This document shows positions 51,807-60,539 of a stretch of 64,000 bases of DNA, in pieces. Position numbers and translations under genes: made by a program. This DNA is from Clostridia bacterium (GTDB lineage Bacteria; Bacillota; Clostridia; Lachnospirales; Lachnospiraceae): contig CAJTAK010000005.1 of NCBI GenBank assembly GCA_910574255.1, positions 85,184 through 149,183 of the forward strand, written 5' to 3'. The first letter of the stretch is position 1; the number at the start of each line of letters is the position of its first letter. The notes under the pieces were generated by a model, which had not been told where the DNA came from, ran no database searches, and saw only the letters and a program-made list of their open reading frames with translations.

Positions 51807-53645
51807 ATGGGTGACAGACTGCGCGCCGTTATCTACAACCGCTGCAGCACCGAGGAGGAGAGCCAGAAGGATGCCCTGATAAAGCAGGTCAGAGAATCAG
51901 AGGACTGCGTCAAACATCAGGGCTGGCTTCTGGTGGACAGCTATGTGGAGGCTCGGAGTGGAACAACGGCGAAAGGACGAAATGAGTATAACCGTCTGTA
52001 TCAGGATTTACAGACCGATAAGTTTGATATTATCGTGATCAAATCCTTAGACCGGCTTATGCGGAACACCAAAGACTGGTATCTGTTTTTGGATTGTATG
52101 CAGAAGAACGGGAAAAGGCTTTACATGTACCTGGATCATAAGTTTTACACACCGGATGATTCACTGATTATCGGGATCAAGGCGATTCTGGCAGAAGAAT
52201 ACAGCCGGGAATTGAGTAAGAAGATAAACAACGCCCACCGGAATCGCCAGAGAGAGGGCCGCAGTTTTGTCATCACCAATAACACCTATGGAATTCGGAA
52301 ACTTCCGGATAAAAGCATTGTATTGGATGAACAGGAGGCGGAAATGGTTCGATTGCTATTTCGTCTCTCGGCCGAGGGCTACGGAACCTATAGGATCTCA
52401 CAGATTTTATATGAGAAAGGTTACCGGAACCATAAAGGTGAGAAAATCAACGCTTCTGTAATAAGGAAGATTATCCGAAATCCCTTGTACAAGGGCGATA
52501 TAGTTCAGAATCGGGAACATTATGATTTTGAGAGCAAGAGGCAGGTAAAGAATCCGGAAAGTGAATGGCTTATCCATGAAAAGGTAATTCCAGCCATTGT
52601 GAATGAAGAACTATTTGAAGCTGCCAATCGCTGTATGGATACCCGTAAAAATGAAAGAAACTGCGGCGGAATTTACCGAAAATACAGCAATAGGGGACAG
52701 TATGATTTATCTGGAAAGATGATATGTGGTTTATGTGGTCAGCCCTTTTATCGGACAATTCGTCATAGGACAAAGGAAAAGGTCATTGAGTGGAAATGCA
52801 AGAATTACCTGGAAAGCGGAAGAAGACAGCAGAATGGATGTAAAAATATCCATTTGAATGAAAACAAGGTTTTTGCGCTATTGAATAATATTTGTAAAAA
52901 GAAGGATGCCAACTTGCAGATTGGGAAGGAGGAATTGTTAAAGGAAACGCTTGCTATTTTAAGGAAAGCTTTGCAAGATAATGGTGTAGAGAAAAAGAAG
53001 AATGATTTGCAAAATTACATGAAGCAGATATTGAAGAAGAAAGATATTTTACTACAAAAGCTTTTGGATGGAGTGCTTTCAGACCAGGATTTTAAGCGAA
53101 AAAATCAGGAATTTGAGAATCAGCTTGAGAGCATTCGGGAGCAAGAGAAGGAACTTGAGAACCAAATGCGGCAAAATGACCAATTGGAAAGACGAATGGA
53201 AGATATTAAGGGGAGATTAGAAGGAGAAATTATCGAAAAGGCAAAGACGGCGGATATGATTGACAGTATTCAAAAAATAGAAGTTTTTCCGGAATATCTG
53301 GATATATTCTTTGACTCCTGGACGATTTTGGGATGGGAAGATACGAAGGATGCCAGACTGTTGTCAATCAGAAAAGAAACCGATCAGCTAACTGTTATCC
53401 GGATTCCCCAGGAATACGGCACTTCGCCGCAATTTGTAATAGAAGAGGAGAAGAAGAGAATTTTGCAATATATGAAAGAAGAACCTAAAATAACAGCCAA
53501 GGCACTTGCCGAAAAAATGGAGGTAAAGCTGTCTAGGATACATAGGCGAATCAATTGTTTAAAAAAGGAAGGAAAAATCCGGTACAGTACTCGCAATGGC
53601 AGAGGGTATTGGATAGTTAAAGAAGAGGAAGGTGTCTATTCTTAA
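51807..53645 (+). CDS. Large serine recombinase with C-terminal winged-helix domain
   Basis: A 612-residue recombinase. The resolvase domain starts MGDRLRAVIYNRCSTEEE with the nucleophile Ser14 and KSLDRLMRNTKDW. The recombinase domain (about 150-260) has NNTYGIRKLPD and IRKIIRNPLYKGD. A zinc ribbon follows (CGLCGQPF...WKCKNY...GCKNI), then a coiled coil (about 380-480). Unusually, the last ~60 residues (KITAKALAEKMEVKLSRIHRRINCLKKEGKI) form a winged-helix DNA-binding domain. It lies next to the right end of the predicted element and is its likely integrase/excisionase. Confidence 0.92.
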   Translation: MGDRLRAVIYNRCSTEEESQKDALIKQVRESEDCVKHQGWLLVDSYVEARSGTTAKGRNEYNRLYQDLQTDKFDIIVIKSLDRLMRNTKDWYLFLDCMQKNGKRLYMYLDHKFYTPDDSLIIGIKAILAEEYSRELSKKINNAHRNRQREGRSFVITNNTYGIRKLPDKSIVLDEQEAEMVRLLFRLSAEGYGTYRISQILYEKGYRNHKGEKINASVIRKIIRNPLYKGDIVQNREHYDFESKRQVKNPESEWLIHEKVIPAIVNEELFEAANRCMDTRKNERNCGGIYRKYSNRGQYDLSGKMICGLCGQPFYRTIRHRTKEKVIEWKCKNYLESGRRQQNGCKNIHLNENKVFALLNNICKKKDANLQIGKEELLKETLAILRKALQDNGVEKKKNDLQNYMKQILKKKDILLQKLLDGVLSDQDFKRKNQEFENQLESIREQEKELENQMRQNDQLERRMEDIKGRLEGEIIEKAKTADMIDSIQKIEVFPEYLDIFFDSWTILGWEDTKDARLLSIRKETDQLTVIRIPQEYGTSPQFVIEEEKKRILQYMKEEPKITAKALAEKMEVKLSRIHRRINCLKKEGKIRYSTRNGRGYWIVKEEEGVYS

Positions 53646-53728
53646 GAGTGGGCGCCTTAAACTTTGTAATTGTAAAAAGTCCGGAGATTCGTTGCTCCTT
53701 TTGCTATTCGGATACACAATTCTATCGG

Positions 53729-54436
53729 TTACACGTCCAGTCTAAATATCTGACTCCCATAAATAATCAAATACCCCAGCCCCCGCCGGCTTCCGATAAA
53801 CTCCCCAATCACTACCCCCACCAGGCAAAGGCCGATATTCACTTTCATGGTATTGATAAAAATAGGAATCGAACTGGGAAGAACCACTTTCCAGAGCACA
53901 TCACGCCGATTGCCGCCTAAGGTATAGATGAGCTTCACCTTTTCCGGATCCACTTCTGAAAATCCTGTATAGATCGTAAGAATACTGCCAAACACAGCCA
54001 CAGACATTCCGGCTGCAATGATAGTCTTCATATTAGCTCCCAGCCACACAATCAGAAGCGGGGCCAGAGCAGATTTTGGCAGGCTGTTGAGCACCACCAG
54101 ATAAGGCTCCAGGACCTTGGAAAGACTATGAAACAGCCACAGTATAACAGCAGTCAGCAGACTGAATAAAAAAACCAAAAGAAAGCTGACCAGAGTTTCC
54201 GCCAGAGTAACCCCCATGTGCAGAAAGATAGAATGGTCCGATACCATGGAAACAAACATTCTATAGACTCGGCTGGGGCTGCTGAAAATAAAAGCATCAA
54301 TCAGATGCAGTCTGGCGCTGGCTTCCCAGATAAGCAGGAAGAAAAGAAAAATAAAAATACGGGCAAAGGTAATAGCCCTAAGCCTGCGTTTTCGATTCTC
54401 CAGGAAGCTCTGTTGAGCAAGGGATGGTTCAGCCAC
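53729..54436 (-). pseudogene. NitT/TauT ABC permease, 3' end displaced by the element
   Basis: A 235-residue frame starting MAEPSLAQQSFLENRKRRLRAITFARIFIFLFFLLIWEASARLHLID, with several transmembrane helices and the EAA-like loop LGGNRRDVLWKVVLPSSIPIF. It stops at GSQIFRLDV, about 30 residues short of the family, right at the element junction (53735-53737); the final Val and stop are element-encoded. The missing helix is at 47750-47848. It may still be made but lacks the last helix. It overlaps the ATPase gene by eight bases. Confidence 0.85.
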
Positions 54437-55196
54437 TTGTATTCAGCTCCTTCCATATGAGATTAAAATATTCTTTAAATTCCGGTGCATTTCTGGAACG
54501 CATGGGTGTGCGGTCCTCCATAGCAAAGGTCACAGGGACCAGCTTCTGCATGCGGCCGGGCCGCTTGGAGAGCACCAGCACCTGATCCGCCATGCTGATA
54601 GCCTCCGACAGATCGTGTGTAACCAAAATGGCCGTTTTTTCCTCTTTTTTAATGATAGAGGAAATGTCATCACAGACCGAGAGCCTTGTCTGGTAGTCCA
54701 AAGCAGAAAAAGGTTCATCCAAAAGCAGCAGATCCGGTTCCAGCGCCAGAGTGCGTATAAGAGCGGCACGTTGGCGCATTCCTCCGGAAAGCTGGGAGGG
54801 CCTTGCATCCTTAAAGGAGGAAAGTCCATAGGTTTCCAGCATAGTGTCCACAGAGGACAGATGATCCGGAGTTAATTTTTTCTGTATTTCCAAACCAAGG
54901 GTGACATTGCTGTATACGGTACGCCATTCAAATAAATGATCCTTTTGCAGCATATATCCAATATTAGCGGCGGCCTCTTTAAGAGGCTTTCCAAGAAAAG
55001 AGATAGTACCCTCTTCCGGCTCCAAGAGATTGGAGATAAGCGAAAGCAATGTGGATTTTCCGCAGCCGCTGGGCCCCACGATTGCCAGGAAGCTGCCGGC
55101 TTCCAGCGTAAAAGAAATATCGGACAGGGCAAGAGTTTCGCCGTTCACGTCATGGTAGGAGTAGCTGACGTGATGAAGCTCCAGTAATGGATTCAT
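54429..55196 (-). CDS. NitT/TauT-type ABC transporter ATP-binding protein
   Basis: A 255-residue SsuB/TauB-like ATPase. MNPLLELHHVSYSYHDVNGETLALSDISF, Walker A GPSGCGKST, Q-loop MLQKDHLFEWRTV, signature LSGGMRQRAALIRTLAL, Walker B LLLLDEPFSALD and the H-loop VTHDLSEA are all present. The start at 55196 is preceded on its strand by AGGAGG. Substrates of this family include sulfonates, nitrate or thiamine precursors; no binding protein is adjacent. With the permease split, uptake by this system is probably lost until the element excises. Confidence 0.93.
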   Translation of the reverse strand: MNPLLELHHVSYSYHDVNGETLALSDISFTLEAGSFLAIVGPSGCGKSTLLSLISNLLEPEEGTISFLGKPLKEAAANIGYMLQKDHLFEWRTVYSNVTLGLEIQKKLTPDHLSSVDTMLETYGLSSFKDARPSQLSGGMRQRAALIRTLALEPDLLLLDEPFSALDYQTRLSVCDDISSIIKKEEKTAILVTHDLSEAISMADQVLVLSKRPGRMQKLVPVTFAMEDRTPMRSRNAPEFKEYFNLIWKELNTSG

Positions 55197-55533
55197 AAGC
55201 ATGCCTCCTATTGTAATATATTGATATTTTATGAGATTGACGGGAATTGGTGCTTTTCTCCTTGGCAGGAAAATAGAAGCCGGATGTTTAATTTGAAAAT
55301 TAGAGACAATTTTGATGCAATTATGATACACTAATGATGTAAATTTTTCATGGAAGGTTAAGAATAAACCGGTACAACGGCAAGTCAAACTGCCAATAAC
55401 ATCTTGCTTGTTGTACGATTATAGATTTCCGAGTGACAGCATGGAGAGCGTTTTTTGGTAGAATCACAGTTATGCATATGGATGTGACAAACTTACTGAA
55501 AAGAACGCTTAAGTAAGAAAAAGAGGGAAAAAT
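55197..55533. other. Divergent intergenic region, ABC ATPase / response regulator
   Basis: This 337-bp gap holds a hairpin at 55372-55416 (GTACAAC...GCAAG with CTTGC...GTTGTAC) that would lie in the leader of the response-regulator transcript, and one TTGATGC (55312-55318) like the pair before the vanY-like gene. No riboswitch class was recognised. Confidence 0.5.
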
Positions 55534-56187
55534 ATGATACAGATTTTAGTAGTTGAGGACGAGAAACCAATATCCAATCTCATAGCCGTCAATTTAAGAA
55601 AAGCAGGCTATTCCTGCCACTGCGTCTTTGACGGCATGGCGGCCGCAGACGCCCTGGACAAAAGCAGATACGATCTGATCCTCCTGGACGTTATGCTTCC
55701 CAAGGTAGACGGTTATGAATTGATGAATTATATTGCGCCTTTGGAGATTCCCGTGATTTTTCTCACGGCTAAGGCTTCTGTCACAGATCGGGTAAAGGGC
55801 CTTAAGCTGGGAGCGGATGATTATCTCACAAAGCCCTTTGAGATCATTGAGCTTTTGGCACGGGTGGAGACGGTGCTTCGCCGTTATCACAAGACGGAAA
55901 ATATCTTAACGGTCCATGATTTGGTGATTGATACAGCCTCCCGAATCGTAAAGCGAAATGGGGATCCCATTAATCTTACAAAAAAAGAGTATGAGCTTCT
56001 GCTTCTTTTTGTGCGGAACAAAAATGTTGCCCTCTACCGGGAGACTATTTACGAGCGGATCTGGGGCGGAGAATATATGGGCGACAGCCGCACGGTGGAT
56101 CTCCACGTACAGCGGATGCGCAAAAAAATAGGCTGGGAGGATAAGATCGTCACGGTCTACAAGGTCGGATACAGGCTGGAGGGATAG
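55534..56187 (+). CDS. OmpR/PhoB-family response regulator (VanR-like)
   Basis: A 217-residue regulator. The receiver domain has VEDE near residue 8, phosphoacceptor D52 in LILLDVMLPKVDG, a TAKAS Thr switch and K in LTKPF. The winged-helix DNA-binding domain follows (LTKKEYELLLLFVRNKNVALYRETIYERIWGGEYMGDSRTVDLHVQRMRKKIG). AAAGAGGGAA precedes the ATG. Its kinase starts five bases after the stop. A tandem TTGATGC site before the carboxypeptidase gene (58621-58638) is a plausible target. Confidence 0.95.
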   Translation: MIQILVVEDEKPISNLIAVNLRKAGYSCHCVFDGMAAADALDKSRYDLILLDVMLPKVDGYELMNYIAPLEIPVIFLTAKASVTDRVKGLKLGADDYLTKPFEIIELLARVETVLRRYHKTENILTVHDLVIDTASRIVKRNGDPINLTKKEYELLLLFVRNKNVALYRETIYERIWGGEYMGDSRTVDLHVQRMRKKIGWEDKIVTVYKVGYRLEG

Positions 56188-56192
56188 GCAGG

Positions 56193-57644
56193 ATGAAATT
56201 TTCCTGGAAAATGTGTTTTTCAACCATTATGCTGAGCCTTTTCATCTTTAGCATCGGCGGATACGTTCTGATATCCGCCTTATTTCAGTCTACCTACGAA
56301 CGGGAGATTGCCAATGCGGGGGAAGAGAATCGGATGCTGCAGTATTCCTTTGTGGCATACTGGAGCGCTGCCATACAGGATATGAATTTAAACCGGGAAA
56401 ATGTGCGGCAGGTGGCAGATGCCATGGTAGAGGGAATGGCCGGAAGTGAGCTGCGGATACGAATATCCGATGGCACAGGACAGATTTTTTATGATAATGC
56501 AAAGGCAGATCCAGATAATGGACTTTTGGAGACGATTACAAAGACCAGCCGGGGACATATGCTGCGAAAGACGGAGGATGGCTACGAGCTTCAGACTGCA
56601 AGCATGGTCTGTTTAGGAGAGGATCAGTTTTTGTATCTGGAAAGTATTCGAGAGGTGACGGAGCTTTTTGAGGAGAGAGAATCCCAGTATCATATTTACC
56701 GGCAGTGGCTTACGGGGCTTTTGATTGTGCAGAGCATTCTCTGCTATCTGATGGCGTCCTGGCTTCTGCGCCCGCTGCGTAGGCTTAGCAGAGCTGCAAA
56801 AAGAATGGCAGGAGGCAACTTAAGTGCCAGGGCCCGGATGGAAAGCCGGGATGAGATAGGAGATTTGGCGGCAGACTTTAATCATATGGCGGACAATCTG
56901 GAGCAGCAGTTTCAGGAGCTTGAGGATGCGGCCAGACGGCAGGAGGACTTTATCGGGAGCTTTGCCCATGAGCTAAAGACGCCGCTTACCTCCATGATTG
57001 GCTATGCGGACATGCTTCGGTCTACGGAGGTAACTCGGGAAGAGCAGTTTGAGGCGGCCAATTATATATTTAAAGAGGGAAAGCGTCTGGAATCCCTTTC
57101 TTTCAAGCTTTTGGATCTGATGGTCGTAAAAAATCAGGAGCTGGAATTAAAACCCGTAAAGATCCGCTGGCTGGCGGAGGATATTAAGGGAATGCTTAAG
57201 CCCTCCTTAAAAAAAGCCGGGATTGTGCTGAAAGTAATTGTGGAGGACGCCCTCCTGATGCTGGAGCCGGACTTGATGAAGACGGTGCTTCTCAATCTTC
57301 TGGACAATGGGCGCAAGGCCATGGACGGAGAAGGAATACTATACCTGCTGGGGCGAAAGGAAGAGGATGGCTATGCCGTCTACGTGCGGGATACGGGGAA
57401 AGGCATGCCGGAAGAAGAGCTGTCACGGATTACGGAGGCGTTCTATATGGTAGACAAATCCAGATCCAGGCAGCAGGGAGGCGCAGGACTTGGCCTGGCC
57501 ATCTGCCTGGAGATTGTAAAAAGGCATGGAGGAACGATGACATTTAAGAGCATTCAGGGAAAAGGAACCATGGTGCGTATTTTCTTGGACGGTAAAGTCA
57601 CAAAGGCGTACGAGAGGAACTTTCATGAGAGCCCTTTTGAATGA
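56193..57644 (+). CDS. Sensor histidine kinase (VanS-like)
   Basis: A 483-residue membrane kinase: one N-terminal helix (CFSTIMLSLFIFSIGGYVLISALF), an extracytoplasmic domain, a second helix (about 165-190), HAMP (LSRAAKRMAGGNLSARARM), the phosphoacceptor box SFAHELKTPLTSMIGYADML (His near 259) and a HATPase with DTGKGMPEEE and GGAGLGLAIC. The last ~17 codons (from 57591, reading KVTKAYERNFHESPFE) lie inside a dispersed palindromic repeat, so the natural C-terminus was replaced or extended by the repeat. It pairs with the upstream regulator. Confidence 0.94.
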   Translation: MKFSWKMCFSTIMLSLFIFSIGGYVLISALFQSTYEREIANAGEENRMLQYSFVAYWSAAIQDMNLNRENVRQVADAMVEGMAGSELRIRISDGTGQIFYDNAKADPDNGLLETITKTSRGHMLRKTEDGYELQTASMVCLGEDQFLYLESIREVTELFEERESQYHIYRQWLTGLLIVQSILCYLMASWLLRPLRRLSRAAKRMAGGNLSARARMESRDEIGDLAADFNHMADNLEQQFQELEDAARRQEDFIGSFAHELKTPLTSMIGYADMLRSTEVTREEQFEAANYIFKEGKRLESLSFKLLDLMVVKNQELELKPVKIRWLAEDIKGMLKPSLKKAGIVLKVIVEDALLMLEPDLMKTVLLNLLDNGRKAMDGEGILYLLGRKEEDGYAVYVRDTGKGMPEEELSRITEAFYMVDKSRSRQQGGAGLGLAICLEIVKRHGGTMTFKSIQGKGTMVRIFLDGKVTKAYERNFHESPFE

Positions 57645-57720
57645 AAGTTTCTCTCATTAAGGGTGTGCCGAAGTGACTTTACCCTTTAGTGCCGTTGCGT
57701 AGCAATTTTGATAGGAGGAC
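57591..57720 (+). repeat. Dispersed palindromic repeat family D, copy 1
   Basis: 130 bp strongly similar to 62458-62592. Outer stem GGTAAAGTCAC / GTGACTTTACC, inner stem GAGAGGAACTTTCAT / ATGAAAGTTTCTCTC. It starts inside the kinase gene, providing its stop codon, and ends at the AGGAGG binding site of the next gene. Confidence 0.88.
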
Positions 57721-57722
57721 AT

Positions 57723-58607
57723 ATGAAAAATTATATCATTGCAGGATTTCTTCTCCTTTTTCTGTCTGCGGCAAGCCTCTTTCTGCCATCTTACGTAATG
57801 GAATGGCAGGATGAGCAGCGGACGGAGAAAAGCCAGGTGGAGGAGGTACAGGAGGTTGTACTAAAGGAGCAGGTTTCCATGACCCTGTCAGAAAAGCTGA
57901 AGCTTAGGGAACAGGAGGCCGTGAATGCCCTCAATTTGGTAAACGGTAAAAATTATAATCAGGATACAATCGATGAGCAGGTGCGAAAAGAGATAGGGAT
58001 TCTGGCGGAGCAGGGGCTTTTGCTTGATTTTGATATGGAGCCATTGAAGGTATCAGAGGCTGTCATATACTTTTATGTGGATATGGAGGATAGTGAACGT
58101 TCTATTATGATGTGGGAGGTTTCTGCGGAAACGTTAAAATATCATTTGGTTCTTACTATGGATGATGAAACGGGAAAGATTCTAAGCTTTTCACAGTATG
58201 GCTATGATTGGGACGGAGTCTTTGGAGAAGCAGTTGAACAATATGATGCCCAGTCAAGCAGTATATCCATTTCGAAGAGCTCATCGGATTCGTATATAGG
58301 AACAGAGGAACTGCAGGAAATGGCAGAACGCTGGGGAGATTATTTGGGATGTGAAGTGACAGAGAGCCATATAACCTGGCTGGGGGAAAGATTTGTATCG
58401 GACACGGAAGAATTTGCAATGAGGGTGGAAAATATGATAGTTAAGGGATACACCAGAGAAGAAGCAGAGATGAAAGTAGCCAGTGAATATGGACTTGACA
58501 TCTCAGAAAGGTTGCTCTATGCAGGTTTGGAGGATGAAAGCGGGCAGATAGGGTATGCTTTGTGGCCGGGAAAATATTTATTTCGCATAGAGCCTATATT
58601 GGAGTAA
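57723..58607 (+). CDS. Membrane-anchored protein of unknown function
   Basis: A 294-residue protein with one N-terminal signal anchor (IIAGFLLLFLSAASLFLPSYV) and an extracytoplasmic remainder. Residues 25-130 are acidic and partly helical (LSEKLKLREQEAVNALNLVNGKNYNQDTID); a strand-rich part follows (YHLVLTMDDETGKILSFSQYGYDW), like PepSY/YpeB-type modules. AGGAGGA comes from the family D repeat. Its place between the kinase and the wall-hydrolase genes suggests a role in envelope sensing, but no function can be assigned. Confidence 0.7.
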   Translation: MKNYIIAGFLLLFLSAASLFLPSYVMEWQDEQRTEKSQVEEVQEVVLKEQVSMTLSEKLKLREQEAVNALNLVNGKNYNQDTIDEQVRKEIGILAEQGLLLDFDMEPLKVSEAVIYFYVDMEDSERSIMMWEVSAETLKYHLVLTMDDETGKILSFSQYGYDWDGVFGEAVEQYDAQSSSISISKSSSDSYIGTEELQEMAERWGDYLGCEVTESHITWLGERFVSDTEEFAMRVENMIVKGYTREEAEMKVASEYGLDISERLLYAGLEDESGQIGYALWPGKYLFRIEPILE

Positions 58608-58620
58608 AATATTTTTTAAA

Positions 58621-58654
58621 TTGATGCTTTTTTGATGCAACCCACCTCTATGAT
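58621..58654 (+). promoter_or_regulatory. Probable response-regulator site and promoter before the carboxypeptidase gene
   Basis: TTGATGC occurs at 58621 and 58632, 11 bp apart (one helical turn), as in sites of OmpR-family dimers, placed at the -35 region of a TATGAT -10 (58649-58654). Confidence 0.5.
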
Positions 58655-58675
58655 AAAAATCAAGAGGTGATGAAT

Positions 58676-59539
58676 ATGCGTAGATACAGAGAATATGAGC
58701 AGGAAAACAGGGGAGCAAGAAAAAGAAGACGGAAGCAGGCCATGCAGCGGAAAATCTTAGGCTTCTGTGTCTTTACCTTTTTACTGGGAGTATTGTGCGG
58801 AAAAATTGTATTTGCCAAAAGCCCGAAAGAAGAATCGGAAAAGATGACGGCTGAATATACAGAAAATACTAAGGAATTGTCAGAACAAAATTCAGACAGC
58901 CCTGTTTCCGATGGAATCGCCGGGAATCTGCTGGCAGCAGGAGAAGCGGCCGGCGAGGACAGGGATGAAGCCTGGAAGCTGACACTGGTGAATAAATGGA
59001 ATCCCATGGAAAACGGCTACAAGCCTGCGGTTGCGGAGATTGAGAACAACTATTATTTTGATGCAAGGGCGGTTGGCTATCTTCAGGAAATGCTGGCGGA
59101 CGGCCGGAGGGCAGGACTTGACTTTTGGGTCTGCTCGGCATATCGTACCATTGAGAAGCAGACACAGCTTTTTGAAGATAAAGTGCGTCGGGTGACGGCG
59201 GAAACAGGACTTACGGGAAAGGCGGCCGAAGAAAAGGCAGGCACGGAGGTGGCTTATCCGGGAACCAGTGAGCACAATCTTGGACTGGCTGTGGATATTG
59301 TGGCAAGGGATTATCAGATTCTGGATGAAAAGCAGGCCCGGACAGAGGAAGCCCAGTGGCTTAAGGAGAATTGCTGGAAATACGGCTTCATTCTCCGCTA
59401 TCCTACCGATAAGACAGAAGAGACGGGAATTATTTTTGAGCCCTGGCATTACCGGTATGTAGGTGAAAAAGCCGCAAAGGAGATTATGGAGCAGGGCATC
59501 TGCCTGGAGGAATATCTGAATCGGGTACAGGCTGATTGA
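58676..59539 (+). CDS. D-alanyl-D-alanine carboxypeptidase, VanY family
   Basis: A 287-residue protein with a signal anchor (LGFCVFTFLLGVLCGKIVFA) and an extracytoplasmic M15-type zinc peptidase. VCSAYRTIEKQTQLF, SEHNLGLAVD (about residue 196, His and Asp zinc ligands) and EPWHYRYVG (about 254, catalytic Glu and third His) are intact. It trims the terminal D-Ala from peptidoglycan stem peptides. The ATG at 58676 has the best distance to AAGAGG. The upstream two-component system and the amidase downstream suggest a wall-stress module; no vanHAX genes are present, so glycopeptide resistance is not implied. Confidence 0.9.
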   Translation: MRRYREYEQENRGARKRRRKQAMQRKILGFCVFTFLLGVLCGKIVFAKSPKEESEKMTAEYTENTKELSEQNSDSPVSDGIAGNLLAAGEAAGEDRDEAWKLTLVNKWNPMENGYKPAVAEIENNYYFDARAVGYLQEMLADGRRAGLDFWVCSAYRTIEKQTQLFEDKVRRVTAETGLTGKAAEEKAGTEVAYPGTSEHNLGLAVDIVARDYQILDEKQARTEEAQWLKENCWKYGFILRYPTDKTEETGIIFEPWHYRYVGEKAAKEIMEQGICLEEYLNRVQAD

Positions 59540-59596
59540 CGGAGCAGTTTTATGATTTTATGAAACCGAAAGACAGGATTACGGTAAGTTCAGGCA

Positions 59597-60397
59597 ATGA
59601 CAGACAGAAAAAAACGTATTAGAAGAAAACGCAGGAAAAAAGAAATTAAAAAAATAAAGCGTATGGTGATTGCCTATTCCGTAAGGGCCCTGGCAGTTAT
59701 GGGTCTGGCGCTTATGGTGATACTGATGATATGCGGCTGTCTGTATATCTATGAGCATGTGTTTCAAAAGAGGAATGTGCAGGAGGCAAATGCCTATTAT
59801 GGAGCCCTGGCCCATGTGGAGGGAAAGGACAAAGAAACTCTCAGCAGGGCGGAGGCAAGATATACGCTGGTCCTGGATGCAGGACACGGCGGCAATGACG
59901 GGGGAACGGAGGAAGGATCTGCCGTAGAAAAGGAGATTAATCTTGCTGTTGCATTGAAAATGAAAGAGCTGCTGGAGGGTGAGGATATTCGTGTTATTCT
60001 TACAAGAGATACGGATATTTACGTAGGACTTGACGAGAGAGTCCAACTGGCCAATAAGGAAAATGCGGATTTGTTCGTAAGCCTTCATTGCAACTATTAT
60101 GATAAAGACAGCTCTGTTTGCGGATTGGAGTGCTATTACCCCAAGGACTCGGAGAGAGGAAAGTATTATGGGGAGAAGCTTATTAGGGAAATGGCGGAAC
60201 GAAAGAATATCACACCAAGAAATGCAAAACCGGGCAATTATCACATTTTGAGAAATGCGCAGGTTCCGGCGGTATTGGTGGAGATGGGGTATCTTTCCAA
60301 CTATGGGGAGCGAAAGGAACTGATGTCCGGCGAGTATCAGGAAAAGCTTGCCATAGAGCTTGTAAATGGGATCTTAAAGGGATTTCAGGGTACTTGA
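59597..60397 (+). CDS. N-acetylmuramoyl-L-alanine amidase (Amidase_3)
   Basis: A 266-residue protein: a basic N-terminus (TDRKKRIRRKRRKKEIKKIK), a signal anchor (ALAVMGLALMVILMICGCLYIYE), then the amidase domain from about residue 90. YTLVLDAGHGGNDGGT has the first zinc His, VEKEINLAVAL the Glu, SLHCNYYD the second His, and VLVEMGYLSN the catalytic Glu. It cleaves the bond between MurNAc and the stem peptide. CwlD-like in size. The ribosome binding site is weak. It lies 57 bp after the carboxypeptidase, probably in the same transcript. Confidence 0.92.
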   Translation: MTDRKKRIRRKRRKKEIKKIKRMVIAYSVRALAVMGLALMVILMICGCLYIYEHVFQKRNVQEANAYYGALAHVEGKDKETLSRAEARYTLVLDAGHGGNDGGTEEGSAVEKEINLAVALKMKELLEGEDIRVILTRDTDIYVGLDERVQLANKENADLFVSLHCNYYDKDSSVCGLECYYPKDSERGKYYGEKLIREMAERKNITPRNAKPGNYHILRNAQVPAVLVEMGYLSNYGERKELMSGEYQEKLAIELVNGILKGFQGT

Positions 60398-60423
60398 GAT
60401 ACATTTCATTTGGGAATTTTCAT

Positions 60424-60539
60424 CGTAAACCCGCATGCACCCCATTGGCGCACCACCATAATTGAAAGTCGGCAGTGGTGCATGGTGCATCCCTGAACTT
60501 AGTTTTCTGCTGCGCAGAAAAGGATCTTTCAACGTAAAT
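60424..60539 (+). repeat. Dispersed hairpin repeat family C, copy 2
   Basis: It matches 30976-31093 over its full length (GCATGCACCCCATT, CACCACCATAA, GCATCCCTGAACT, TTTTCTGCTGCGCAGAAAAG). It again lies directly before a start codon, that of queH. Confidence 0.8.

Larger units (their letters stand above)
47846..53737 (+). mobile_element. ~5.9-kb serine-recombinase element integrated in an ABC permease gene
   Basis: The two ends interrupt one permease gene (halves at 47750-47848 and 53735-54436, both minus strand). GTC (GAC on the permease strand) is common to both junctions (47846-47848 and 53735-53737), as expected for the short crossover core of a large serine recombinase. Inside are an 8-bp tandem repeat, two AAA/PD-(D/E)XK paralogues, a 37-codon ORF and the recombinase, which lies next to the right end. 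Excision would regenerate an intact permease gene. The boundaries are inferred from the coding reconstruction. Confidence 0.8.

Noticed and set aside
55197..55533. TPP riboswitch for the NitT/TauT transporter.
   Set aside because: No CTGAGA or ACCTGA-type core on either strand.
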